This document shows positions 50,312 through 62,054 of a stretch of DNA of 64,000 nt, one piece after another. The DNA comes from Hoplostethus atlanticus (taxonomy: Eukaryota; Chordata; Actinopteri; Trachichthyiformes; Trachichthyidae). Each line of letters begins with the position of its first letter. The first letter of the stretch is position 1. The DNA is taken from positions 4,172,001-4,236,000 of the forward strand of contig JAXDDX010000007.1 of NCBI GenBank assembly GCA_034670405.1, read 5' to 3'. Both the position numbers and the translations under genes were made by a program. The notes beneath the pieces were generated by a model. That model saw only the letters and a list, made by a program, of their open reading frames with translations, had not been told where the DNA came from and did not search any database.

Positions 50312-53300
50312 GTGCTTGTACAAGTGGAGCACAAGACACCCTGCGCCATGACACAAATTGAAGCACGGTTTCTTTTCACTTGCTATGTGCTGATCTAAGA
50401 ATTGCTCTGGCAGCATCTTGAGGCTCCTTGCTGCTAAGCTCATCTCCTCCAGATTACAGTCTGGCTCATCAATGTGTACGAGAATTAGAGGGAAGCCTTG
50501 AGTTGCTCCAAACAATACAGTTTTTTGTAGAAACGTATCACGTCTTTCCTTTGTTGGCAACTGCAAAGTGTCGGCTTATAATAATTTATTATTACTGCTA
50601 CACAGATATGGCTAGACGCTGGAGGCTTTTATTCTATTAATTCAGTATCACTGAGGAGATGGGTACTGCTGTTACATAAAGACCATTACATAAAGCCCCA
50701 TTTCTACTCACTCCTGATACACAATGAACATAACGACTATCATGTTGCACTACCCTAGTGTCCTCATTGTTCAACTACTGTGTGTGGAGAGTGGCAGGGG
50801 AGCTTCAGAGGCATCAAAAGAGCAGACGAGGCTGATAGGAGCAAACAGAGTGAAAAATAAAACTTCAAATGCTTGCCTATGGAGGTTTCGTCACGCCTGT
50901 GAATCTGGTTTCTGGCACTGTGAGCTTTCAGACATCCCAGGAGGTTTCACACCTAAAAAGGCGTGGTCTGGAAAAATAGCTCAAAACCCCAGCCGCACCT
51001 TGAGTCACTAGGCTGCTGAAACTTGCAGCAGAGTGCAAACTCACGTTACATCATCTTTCTCGCTAAACACACGCCAAGCATGTTTATAGCCTCAGAGGTT
51101 TTTCCAATGGGAAAAGCTATAATTCTCATCTTACAGGGAGAATAACTTGAATCAACTTGAAGCCTTTTTGAGTTAGTTCCTAACAACTATGCAAAAACAG
51201 GAATTTGGATACAAGGCCAGGCACTGTCCCTCCCTCAAGCTGCCTTTAGTCCAGGGCTGGGCTCTGTGGTTGATAGATACCAGATCATTACCTCCAGTAG
51301 TCAAGAGAAAAGAAGCTGTCCTCTGAGATACCATTTGTCCTGATCCAGCCTTACCAAACAGCCTATTCCTCTCCTGCTGAAAGGTGGCACCCACAGAGGG
51401 GAAATGTACAGTGACCAGGTGGTGGCCATGGCAACCCAATGACAGACAGGCCCATTAAAGTGATAGCAGCTGCTGAAATATTTAGGGCTACAGGTGAAGC
51501 CATTGAAGGGCCAGATAGCGCCTGGCCTGGCTATTTATAGCCCTCACCGTCCTCACCCCATCAACAACACAGTGGGAGGGAGAAATTCATCCATAATCTG
51601 AATCTTTAGCCGGGGGGGGGGGCAGTGACCACTTTGTTGGACCATTCATCTTCAGGAGAGGCAGACTTAATTCAGGGTCAGGGGTCTGTGGACAGACCAT
51701 CTCTGGGGAAAGGGACCCAGCCAGATTTGAAATGGACGTGGCCAGATTTGAAATTATTAGGCGAGGTCTTCCTGGTGACATTTTCTCTGCTAACTGGTCA
51801 TTTTGTCACTTCAAAAATAATTCGCGAAACAGCAGAACTAACCAACAAAATGTATTGCTAAAACAAAACCAAAGCAGCACAGGTACAAAAAGGTGCTGAG
51901 TAGTGACTGTAGAGGGTACAACAAGCTTATCAGATAAGACTGTGATTATGTAAGCAGATATATTGTTGCTCCACAGTATTCGGAGGTTATTAGAGCGCAG
52001 ACGAAGGCTAAGGGTGTCGGCTTGTGTCAACAGGCTGTTCCTACCGTATAGCTCAGTGATCACGGGATTCATTAACATGTCCAAACATACACAGCAGCCC
52101 ATTTTACCTGGGAGGGAAGGAGGAGGCCTGGAAAGAAGGAAGTGGCTGACTGGTAAAACTGAAGGTCAACAAGCACAGCAGTACAAAACATAGGTACAAT
52201 AGGTAGCTGAAGATCAACGGATGCCAAGCGGAAGACATACGAGTCCACAAGAGTCCTGCACCTCTTTTTAGAGAAGGGGGGATAGAGGTTGTAGCTCAGT
52301 CTGCAATGGAGAGTTAAGGCTTGGAAAGGCTCGTTACTGTAGACAGATGAGAAGACACAATAACAGAATAGAAAGGACTCAACTGCTGGTTCGGTGTCTG
52401 TCTTCTTGCCAATGATATTGATATTGAGATGTGATCCTTGACCTGTGTGTGCATGTGTCTATGTATGTATAGATTGTGTATCGTATTGTGTGTTGATCTT
52501 TGCAGGGTGTGGCTGCCAAACACCACCCAGGGAGGAAGGTGCTCCCTTGGATAACATTGTGGAGGACTGCAGTAGACCGCAGTCTCCACGTTGAAACTTG
52601 CTTACACTATAAAAGTAAGGGAGTGTCATTGATTTCTCCATCTACATTTTCTTCTGACACACACACAGGCTGAATTACTGCCTTGCATGTATACAATGAG
52701 GACTGGTGACATCACTCCACCTTTGATGTTGGGTATGGGTGTGCTCTGACCTATTCCCAAAAGGACAATAGACCACTGTCGATGCCGAGAGTGTGTTTAG
52801 TGTGGGCGCATCCTATCTCTACTCCTGCCACTTCCTCTACAGCTTGTTTGCATCATGTCTCACCAGCTGATAAAAATACAGTCAGGTTTGCATAGGGGAG
52901 GTGGGTGGTGTGGAGAGACGATATGGCACCTCTGTGAAGTTCACAGACATTATCAAAAGGGACGAGATCAAGCTGCAGCACCACTCGCATGTCAGGTATT
53001 TATCCAATCAGATCAATCTGAGACCAGAAAGAGAGCTTTTGAGACAAAAGCCTTGCTGTTTGACTTTCAGGTTTTACGCGAGGCAAACTCTACACAGGAT
53101 TGTTTGTTCTGAATGGCTATCAGACTCACCTGCCTCAAATATTTGCCTGAGCGTGGACGATTGTGAGCCTGTGGTTTTTTGCCTCCATGGTAATCTTCAA
53201 GGCAAAATTCAAGCATATGCTCTTCAAAGCAGTACATGTTAGCCTCTACAGCTAGTGGGCAATAATTATTACACTTTGTGTGACTGAATGACCTTCCTGA

Positions 53301-53505
53301 GACAAACACATAGGGTGCATAAACCCTGTAACTTGTCCGTTCACTCCAAGTCATTGTTCTCTTTAGACAACAGAAGAGGTTAGACCAGATTCGGTTACAC
53401 TCACCATCCTTTTCATGATACTCTGAAGAGATGCCTTTTGTACACATGGAAAAGAATCCAGTCCTTTGTAAATATCACTCCAGTAAGTTGGTACACAGTC
53501 TAGCC

Positions 53506-53697
53506 CAGTGGTGCTCAAATCCAGGCCTCAGGGTCCAGAGTACTGCTGGTTTTCTATTCTGCCAGGTAGTTTCCATTCTACCTGTCTAATCAGGGATTGA
53601 TTACGACCTGGGATGCCAGGTGAATACAATTAACTTCCTGGTAGGAGAGAAAACCAGCAGCACTCTGGACCCCGAGGCCCGGATTTGAGGAACTCTG
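53506..53697. mobile_element. hAT-like MITE with perfect 8-bp TSD
   Basis: The termini CAGTGGTGCTCAAATCC and GGATTTGAGGAACTCTG are inverted copies extending about 60 bases inward. The element is flanked on both sides by the identical 8-mer GTCTAGCC (53498-53505 and 53698-53705), the hallmark of hAT insertion. It belongs to a different subfamily from the 15.7 kb element. Confidence 0.9.
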
Positions 53698-54149
53698 GTC
53701 TAGCCAAAGGGAGGTTTGGAAGATGAGCAATAGAATCAATCTCCAATCTGGATCTTTTGTTGAGTATGTACACAAACGCCATACAAACCATAACCCCACC
53801 CGCCATTCTGCTACATTGTTTCCAAACAAGCAAAATGTAAACAATTTACAGCATCAAAATACATCTACAATATCGCTGAATCAATGGCATAATCATTCAA
53901 TTTAAGAGGGAAGGACCTCTTCAATGAATCAAACATGAATCAAATAAGTAGTGATAGGGTGATAAGGGACACACAGGTACTGGGCCTTTAGGAAATACAG
54001 CCAGTGGCCCTCGCCACATGACTCCTTTGTTCTCAAGTCACTTCCCAGGGTCGGTGTGGGGCTCAAGGCTCGGAAAGATGAGGGTAATCCCAAACACGGG
54101 ATAAAGCTGAGCGGGGCTGAATCCGTGGTGGGAAAAGAAGTTGGGCCTC

Positions 54150-54180
<31 letters not shown>

Positions 54181-55092
54181 ATGATGACTGGCACTTGTTC
54201 CACTGATCCACTTACAACTTTCTGCAGCGGTATGCCTTTCTTGACTGGCCATCTTGCAGAGCTTTTGTTCCACACGCATCTAAATTTTGTTTACACACGC
54301 ATGTGCATCAGTCTGTGTACGTCTCATCTCATTGAATCAGGCCTCGTTCTTAACCTGTTTACCATTTGGCCGACAAAACTTGCAAACAGACTGGTTGTCT
54401 GCCTGATGCTTATGACTTCAAAAAGGGAAAACAGATCGATTTGCAGTCATGACATGTAAAGAAAATCATTTCTCCTCAGCAACACACAAGGACAGTGTGC
54501 AATACAATTTGTTCATTGTAAACAGCAACCAGCCAGGTGAAACTAATGAGATCCCTATCATAAAACTTGTGACATAGACCCACATACATCCAATCCCACT
54601 AGTATGGCAGTTACTCACAACTATGCACTATAACAGAGGTCTTGTGTGTGAACAGCTTGGTTTCAGGTCAACAGACAAAATGGCTACTCTGTGTACAATG
54701 GACCAACAATAACTGTCTCAGAGTGTCCCCTACAAATACATCTCTGTATAGGATATACTTAGTGTTAATGTTTAAGTTCCCTCTGAACCTAATCTGTCAC
54801 TGATTACATTTCTCTAAGTCCCATTCTTTATATGCAGTTCCAAATTCTTGTTTCATAAACCTTCAACTTGACTGAGCTTGCAGTCTTGCAGGTCTGTCAA
54901 GTGTTTATGTTTATGGAACTTATGTTTGAGATGTACAGCATTAGTCTGCAGTGTGGAAGAGATTATGAGGCAGAATGAGTGAATTTAGAGAGCATCAGAG
55001 AGATTTCTTTATAGGACAGACGTGGATATGTGACATTCATGGAGAGTTCTGGAAAATACCAAATATCCATTCGTTTTACAAATCTATTTTTT

Positions 55093-55095
<3 letters not shown>

Positions 55096-55128
<33 letters not shown>
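55096..55128. repeat. (TA)16 microsatellite
   Basis: A pure TA run of about 33 bases. Confidence 0.95.
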
Positions 55129-55131
<3 letters not shown>

Positions 55132-56865
55132 CACATGTGCATATGACAACAAACACCACAATACACCACTTCTCCACATTCATCATAACCGCACGCTTTC
55201 ACAATCTTTGCACAGAATTTGCTTTCTAAATGGGCATACTGAAACAGATGTATAAACTCTTGGTAGAAGGAACTGCTCTGCCAACCCTTGAAACAAGGAC
55301 TGGTAGCCCAAACCAGGTCAGCTCTGGTCAGTGTGCTAGAAAGAAGTACTGCAAATGTCGGAAGGCCTTATCTCAGAATGACATACGGATGTTTGTGGAG
55401 GACACTTGTTGTCATAATAAGTAATAAGAGTCTCCTAGGGGATCACTGTTGGGTTAGGTTGGCTGGCTCTAGGAGAAAGTGGATATTCAGACAAGAGAGC
55501 AAATCAGCCCATTTCTCTAGAGAGGGAGAATACCTGGCAACAAAGTACAACATTCAGCTCAGCCTATTTTAGTCACTCATGCCTGTTTCTCAGCTAAAAC
55601 ATGCCATAAAATCTGAGATCACACCAACCTATAATGAATGACATTGATTTAGAACGGTAAGATTGTCTGTGAAAAGGACACCTGTATAGGAATGGTGCAC
55701 AAAAACCAGCCGTTTGTTAAATAAAAGATGGCCAACCATGAAACATTGATGGGTGTTTGTTGGAATGGGGTAACTCCATACCCTGCACACATATCAGTCT
55801 TTCTTCTTCACCATGGAAATTTGAGTCCAAAACTGCCAATTAAGTAAAATGAAAGGAAATCAAATGTAACGTTAGGCTGCACTATATGGTTTCTGACATG
55901 GCTTGTGGTCACGAGCTCACGATAAGTGGAAACCACAGATGAAACAAGAACTAAAAAAGACACTTGAAACACAAAAACAGTTACTGCAAACAGAAACCAG
56001 ACATAATTAAATTGCATGTTGTCATTAGTTAGTTGTGATTATTCAGTTGTTGACGAGCGACTTTAGACTACAGACCTCCTTTAGATACGAGTTTTGAGAT
56101 GTTTGTTGTCTGTCTCTACTGTAGGTGTAGGTAGGAAAGCCCTGACCGGGGAAGTCATTTTACACTCTCCTCTTGCGTGAACTTCAAGAGAAAGCATTTA
56201 CACTGACTTTACACTCGCTAAAATCATGATTCAACCCTCAAGAACCCCTGGGGGTCCAGCCACTGTCCCCCAATCTACTGCACCGCCCGACACCACCCGC
56301 CCACCCGCACATGTCAATCACAGCGTCCGCAACAACTGTCACAGAAAAAAAAAAGCAGCGTAAAAACACGTCCACGTGCTCCAGAAGAACAGCAGTGTCA
56401 TCGTCAAATTATTTTTTTTACAGGCAAGGTAAAGCTATAAAACTAGAGTCATAAACAAGGCTCACACTGTTTGTGTTGTTTCTCTCTTACCGTCGGACGG
56501 ATCCTCTTATTGGAAAAGCGCACAACAGTTGGAGCGACGTGCGCCCCGGTTCACCAGCTTATAACGCAGTATATCCTCCTGGAAATATCAGTGGCTCACT
56601 CTTTTCCACGGGTTACAGTCCCATCATTTTGCTTTCGACAAGAACACACCGAAGCACTATGTTCTACCCAAGCTACTTAACCTGGACCGCAGCGCAGATA
56701 GGTGAAACCGCACTAATCTCCATTTACAAACGCTCCTCCCCTAATGCTGTAGCAATCCGACGGCAAGACGAAGTCCTCATTTGGGGAGCTGATACTTGTG
56801 TATTACGATGCATGTGTGTTTTGTCTTTTATTTTGAAAATTCCCAACTTCAGGAATATTTCAGCG

Positions 56866-57090
56866 CAATTATAGTGATACCACAGGATATAAAAAATACC
56901 ACAAAGCATGAGAAGGTCACCATAAAGTATCTATTGAGTACCTCAGAAACACAACATGTCCCTATACGAAAATTATAGGAATGTTATAGTGATTCCATAG
57001 GAAATAAAAAATAGCATAACGTACGATAAGGTCGCTATAAACTCACCATAGAGGGATATTATAGGAATGCTATAGTGATTTTTCGTCAGG
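56866..57090. repeat. Degenerate tandem/dispersed repeat
   Basis: The phrase TTATAGTGAT followed by CCA(C/T)AGGA-TA-AAAAAATA recurs about 118 bases apart, and TATAGGAATG(T/C)TATAGTGAT occurs twice. It is probably a non-autonomous element with an internal duplication; the family is not recognised. Confidence 0.6.
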
Positions 57091-57132
57091 GTTTGTAAGG
57101 AAAGTAGGTGAGACCTTTGACAGGATGTCTAT

Positions 57133-57498
57133 TTGGTGCACGCTGGCCCACGTTTGCCAGTGGACAAACACAGCTGGGCCTACTTGCTCCATCCACTCAG
57201 GCACGTGGAGTACTGGTGCTACTACATCAATACTTTAACTAAAAATAAAGCTGATCTTATGAATTCGGTCAACGTGAGACTGGATTCTACTTTGTGTAAT
57301 GGGTCTACAGGAAAATTGGCCAGGTCTGTAGTGACATCTGATGGAAGGGCAGTTGAACTGCACTTACAATTCAAAGAGCTGCAAGATGAGTGTGAAGACA
57401 CAGCAGTAGATTTGGTTAAAATTGTAATTTGTTCCCAGAATAGAAGACAGACCTCTGAAACAGCAATTCAGGTTCACTGGTGTGCACATTGTCCTTGA
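57133..57498 (+). other. Unrecognised 121-codon open frame
   Basis: The frame is hydrophilic and looks protein-like from about residue 36 (TKNKADLMNSVNVRLDSTL) to residue 107. It has mixed composition and no simple repeats. I do not recognise a family. No clear splice sites or promoter frame it, so it may be a transposon or retrogene fragment, or chance. Confidence 0.2.
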
Positions 57499-58920
57499 TA
57501 CCCTGTTACCTTTTGGAATTCCCAAAGGCCTGTTGACCCCAAAACGAGTCGTGCATTGGGCGGACTTAGTGATTTTGGGGCCCTAGGCAAAGGCAAGCAC
57601 GGGCTCCCCTGAGTCTCAACCTTCACTCTTTTCAATCCATCCTTTCTATACATCACCTTCAAGCTGGGGCTGAGCAAAGTCTACACATAAGGCCTGGAGT
57701 TGTCAACAATGTTATTATTTTCCTCTTTTTTTTGTTTGTCTGCATGACTTTGCTCACTTTGCTTCTTGTTTCTTACTTTAAAGAAGATGAGCTTAAAGTC
57801 AAGTGTCAACATAGCGCTAGAAGCCAAGTGGAATAGTCCACTGCAGCCTGACTGAGTGGGTGGCGTGGCTGTGACTCAGGATGGAATTTTAATTTCTTCT
57901 TTTGTTGTAACAAGAGGAGAGATGTGTTTCAATAAGTTAGAAAAATAAGTGTACAGTACTTGATATTCTTGTCTTTTGTGGGGCCCGCTGCAGGGGCCTA
58001 ATGGTGACACTGCCCCCGCTCTTACTGATTAGTGCAACTTGAAAATGAAAAGTGGAAATTTCAATTTCTGAATACCAAAGCTATCTATTAAGCTAGCTAG
58101 ACATATTAATAGTGAATGAGTTCATGCACAAGCCACTGTATAAAGTTCCCCACAAATGGCTTTTTAAGATGAGGTGCCCCTAGCATTTTTGGTCAAGTGC
58201 ACTTTCACAGATAGTCTCTCCTGCCCCTGTCCGAATCTATTTGCACTCTACTGGCTAGGCTAGTGGTTATTGTGTCCCTCTCTATTGATCCACTTGATTC
58301 CAGGGCACCTTAGTTCAAAGCCTTCCACGGCCTATCTCTAACCTTCAAAGACCTCAGTGCCTTGATCTACCAAGTGAGCAGCACAGGCCTTCAGTACCTG
58401 AGATGGGACAGTTTAAATGTAGGAGCACAGAAGTGACTCTCACTGCTATGCCAAAAGAACATGAGATCACAGTTCATTGGTGGACCCAATGTTACTAGTT
58501 CAAATCCTGCTGGCCACACATTTCATAGAATTGCCGTTCCCAGACATTTTGTACCTTTAGGATTTTCTCAAATTAAAAGTTCTTAATCAAACTTGCTTGG
58601 TAATGTTCTGCAATTTGTTAAGTTGTCAAACAGAGTTATTCTCTTAGGAAACGTTTATTGCATGTGCATTGTTCTTTTTGTTTTCTAATTGTCACTATTG
58701 ATTGGCCATTTATAGGTTATTCATAGATTTTGGGAAACAGCAGATACTTTTTTCACTTTCTTGATCGTCGTTGGTTGAGCAGTCTCATCATTTCTTTCAT
58801 TTCTTTCTGGAGTTACAATGGAAGTAAGTTCATAACATTGTATAATTGTAGGGGTTCGTTTAAAAATACTATATCCATTTTGGGAGACACTCAGTATTAA
58901 AAGCAATACATACAGAGTTA

Positions 58921-59421
58921 GTGTTCTGGTCTCCAACCATGTACCACTGAGCACCATGTGGGTTTTCATTCCAACCAAACACTACACCTCGGCCTAGTTT
59001 TTAAACTTTTCATCTGAATCAGAATTATACATTAAATTCAAAGTTCTCATTGGATGGCAAAATAATTCAAAAGAAAACTATGTTCATTCATTAATTGAAG
59101 ACCCTTTTAAAAATAAAGGTTCACAAGAGCATCTCTCATTGACTGTCCGGCTGGTTCATCCTGCTGCAATGGTGGTAGAGACTTTGTTATGAATGTTTTG
59201 TTCATTTCACAAACATAGAAACAACATTTAAATTTGATTAGGATTGGATTACTTTATGCAATTCCCAATCTCAATGATCAGAATCTCATTTAGCAGTTTT
59301 GAAAAATCCGATGACTGAAATCCTGTCAGAAAAGTTTTGAAAAACTGGTGTAGTGGTTGGTTGGAGCGAAAGCCTGCACACTCTTGGGTCTCGATGGCAC
59401 ATGGTTGTGAACTACTGCTCT
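58921..59421. mobile_element. Larger hAT-like element, about 500 bp
   Basis: The left end (CTCCAACCATGTACCACTG through TTTTCATTCCAACCAAACACTAC) and the right end (GTAGTGGTTGGTTGGAGCG through GATGGCACATGGTTGTGAAC) are inverted relatives of each other and of the 15.7 kb MITE termini. The intervening sequence of about 360 bases has no coding capacity. Confidence 0.65.
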
Positions 59422-59925
59422 AGAAAGGCTTCAAGATAGACATTGTTTTTTTCAAATGGTGAATATCACATGTTGGAATGAAACTCTTCAGTTAGTACAT
59501 AAACTGTATGTTTCATTCTTTGTTGCTTCTATTGTCAAAGGTCTATAAAACAGGTTAATGTTCACCAATGTTAAATCGTCCTCTATTCAGCCTGGGGGCT
59601 TTCAGCGTGTTGTCTTGTAATCATGCTGTTTGGGTGGGGGGTTGGGTGGAGTTGTTGGACTGTCCCAGTTTCGGACTGAGTCAGGCTGACAGGTCAGGAT
59701 GGGACTGGGAGTGGCAAGCCAGCGGGTTGGGGGAAAATAACACTGATGAATTCAACTCAGCAAGTGCTGTCATGTTAAAAGCAAGGGTGTTACTGTGGAT
59801 ATGGATAAGCCTAATGTGAACTGTCTTAATCTTTTAGACACGTCTTAGAAAGAAGCAGAGACTTAAACCGGGATCACAATATTTTCAACTTTCAGAAAAC
59901 TAGAAAATATTTAGAAAATATAAGA

Positions 59926-59934
59926 CAGAGAGAG

Positions 59935-59974
<40 letters not shown>
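59926..59974. repeat. (GA)n array followed by (CA)n
   Basis: GA repeats with one AAGAG interruption, running directly into ACACACACACACA up to about 59988. Confidence 0.95.
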
Positions 59975-60294
59975 CACACACACACACAAACTGAACATCA
60001 CTGACAAATAACGGTAACTGATGTTTGAGAAGTTTTAAATGTCCTATTTATAGGCCGATATTAGTGCTATTATCCAGCTCGTGCAGTGCTTGTCCTCTGC
60101 CGCGCTGAGTTAGTCGCAGCCTGTTGGGGTCTGTCAGCACGCAGACAGTGGCACCACCTCCATGTGATGTAGGGGCAGCCTGTAACCTTTAGCGGACAAA
60201 AAAAGCCTGTCTGCGGTATTTCAACGGTCGCATAAGTGGAAAAGGACCATTCATCGTTTCCTCAAGCAGGTTTCTACGTTACTTTCTAACCCCG

Positions 60295-60376
60295 ATGGCC
60301 GAAGCCAGGCACGAAGGAGAGGAAGAGGAGGAGTGGAGGGACCTGCGGGACACACGGAGCAGAAACCAGGCGACAG
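60295..60376 (+). CDS. Probable first coding exon, possibly sh3d19
   Basis: An ATG opens MAEARHEGEEEEEWRDLRDT followed by RSRNQAT, a highly charged start. It ends at a good donor (GCGACAG then GTATGG) in phase 1. Upstream sequence is relatively CpG-rich (60060-60290), as for a promoter. Unspliced, the frame soon reaches a stop, so a second exon is required and probably lies beyond the window. I do not recognise the residues. In human, SH3D19 lies head to head with FHIP1A, and this exon has that orientation. The gene name is therefore synteny-based inference only. Confidence 0.4.
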
Positions 60377-62023
60377 GTATGGGAATCTACAGTTTGGAGT
60401 CCCCCGGGCTGGGATCAGCGTCCTGAATCACCCACGGCAACTTGGTGCTAACAACATGTCGCGAGCAGATCGTTTATTTGCTGTTCAACAGATGCAACAG
60501 ATTGGTAAATCGGCGTGATGAAGTTGAGAGAGAGAAACAGGAAGTTTGAGGTTTTTATGGCCAAGACCTCAAAAATAGATTAAAAAATTGATTGACATGT
60601 CTCTTAAAGGCAATTCACTGTTTTCTAATCTACTGAATGAGCTTTTCTTATCAACAAACGAGGAAACCTGTAAATAATAATAGTAGTAATGTGTTTATGT
60701 ATTAACACACACACTTCAATACAATATTAAATATATTAAATATTATAATGTATGGACATTATTGTATTTTATTTTTTATTTTTATATATTGTTTTTAATT
60801 TTATTATTATTATTTTTATATATTATTATATTATTAAACATATTAGTTTAATAATTATATTTAAGGAATATAGTTCACAATGCAAATATGCAATATGAAA
60901 CATGGTCAAAAATAATATTAAAATATAATTTTGTAACATATTTGCACAAGCCTAGCCTGCCTTTGATACTTCTGAAACTCACACCTTACATTCACATGGA
61001 AATACATCCTTCATATGTATGCCGAGCAGCATGGTTTAATATTTCCATAATCCAGGCTGATGGACAGTTGCTGGTCTCCTGGATGCAGCTGACCAACAGT
61101 TCAGCAGACGGTCAGCTGTTGACTCTGATCTAGCTTTGATGTAGTTCTAAAGCCAGTCGGTTCCTCACTAGTCATCTGAGACAAAAGACTAGCGGGCAGT
61201 ATGAGGTTTGTTTGGATTCATTTTGTTCAGTAGCAGCATGACACATAGTTGTGAAATTGATGGACATGTTTTGTACTTGTGTCATTGATAAACAATTTCT
61301 AGGCTGCTGTACAAAATCCTCACTGCATCACTCAGAGAAAGAGACATTTATGCCAGCCGATGGCCCCTCCGACACCTCATCACACAGCACGGATGAATAA
61401 ATAAAATGGCTTTCAGCTGTGTGACTAGACTGTGTTTAGATCGCAAGAGGGCTGAAAACCTGTCTGTCAGAACAATATTACAGGAACATCACTTCCTCAT
61501 TGTTTAGCTATTCTAAATGATCATCCAACATTTAAGCAACGTTGGCCCACACATCTCATACCAGCAGCATTACGTCATTCGCTGCTGACAGGAAACAGCT
61601 CTACTGTCTCCTCACACTTCAGTTTCGTTCCGTAACCTCAATTCATCTCCCAAAGAACAACCTGATGATTGAACGAACTGGCCATTTAGCTTTTCCTCTC
61701 AGTTATCTGTTCTCTTTACAAACACTAAAACTGTGTGGGGGGGGGGGCTTTATTAGAGTTTCCTCCCATTATGGTTCTGACATTTTCCACTAGTTCCTTG
61801 TTTTTCTTAGCAACACCTGTTGTGCAAACACCTAGCCCCTGTCCTGCCCTGCCCAACCATCCAGAGTCAATGTACTGGCTCAGGCTTGGCCCACCCCAGC
61901 AGCTGCCTGTGTAGGAATGTCTGTCAGAGCCTATTGGCAGGTGGGCTGCCTGTGGCGTGAGTGGATGAACAAGCTCTGTTGTCTGTACTTGATGTAGTTC
62001 TCATTCTTTCACATTGCTGTGAA

Positions 62024-62054
<31 letters not shown>

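Larger units (their letters stand above)
47950..60294. other. Intergenic region between fhip1a and 60.3-kb exon
   Basis: This spans two genes expected to be head to head. It contains GT, GA, AT and homopolymer C/G tracts, two hAT-like MITEs, a degenerate tandem block near 56.9-57.1 kb and an unrecognised 121-codon frame. It may hold enhancers or distal first exons, which cannot be shown from sequence alone. Confidence 0.6.

Noticed and set aside
58490..58520. B-box-like GTTCAAATCC suggesting a tRNA or SINE
   Set aside because: No matching A-box at the proper distance and no cloverleaf could be folded by eye.
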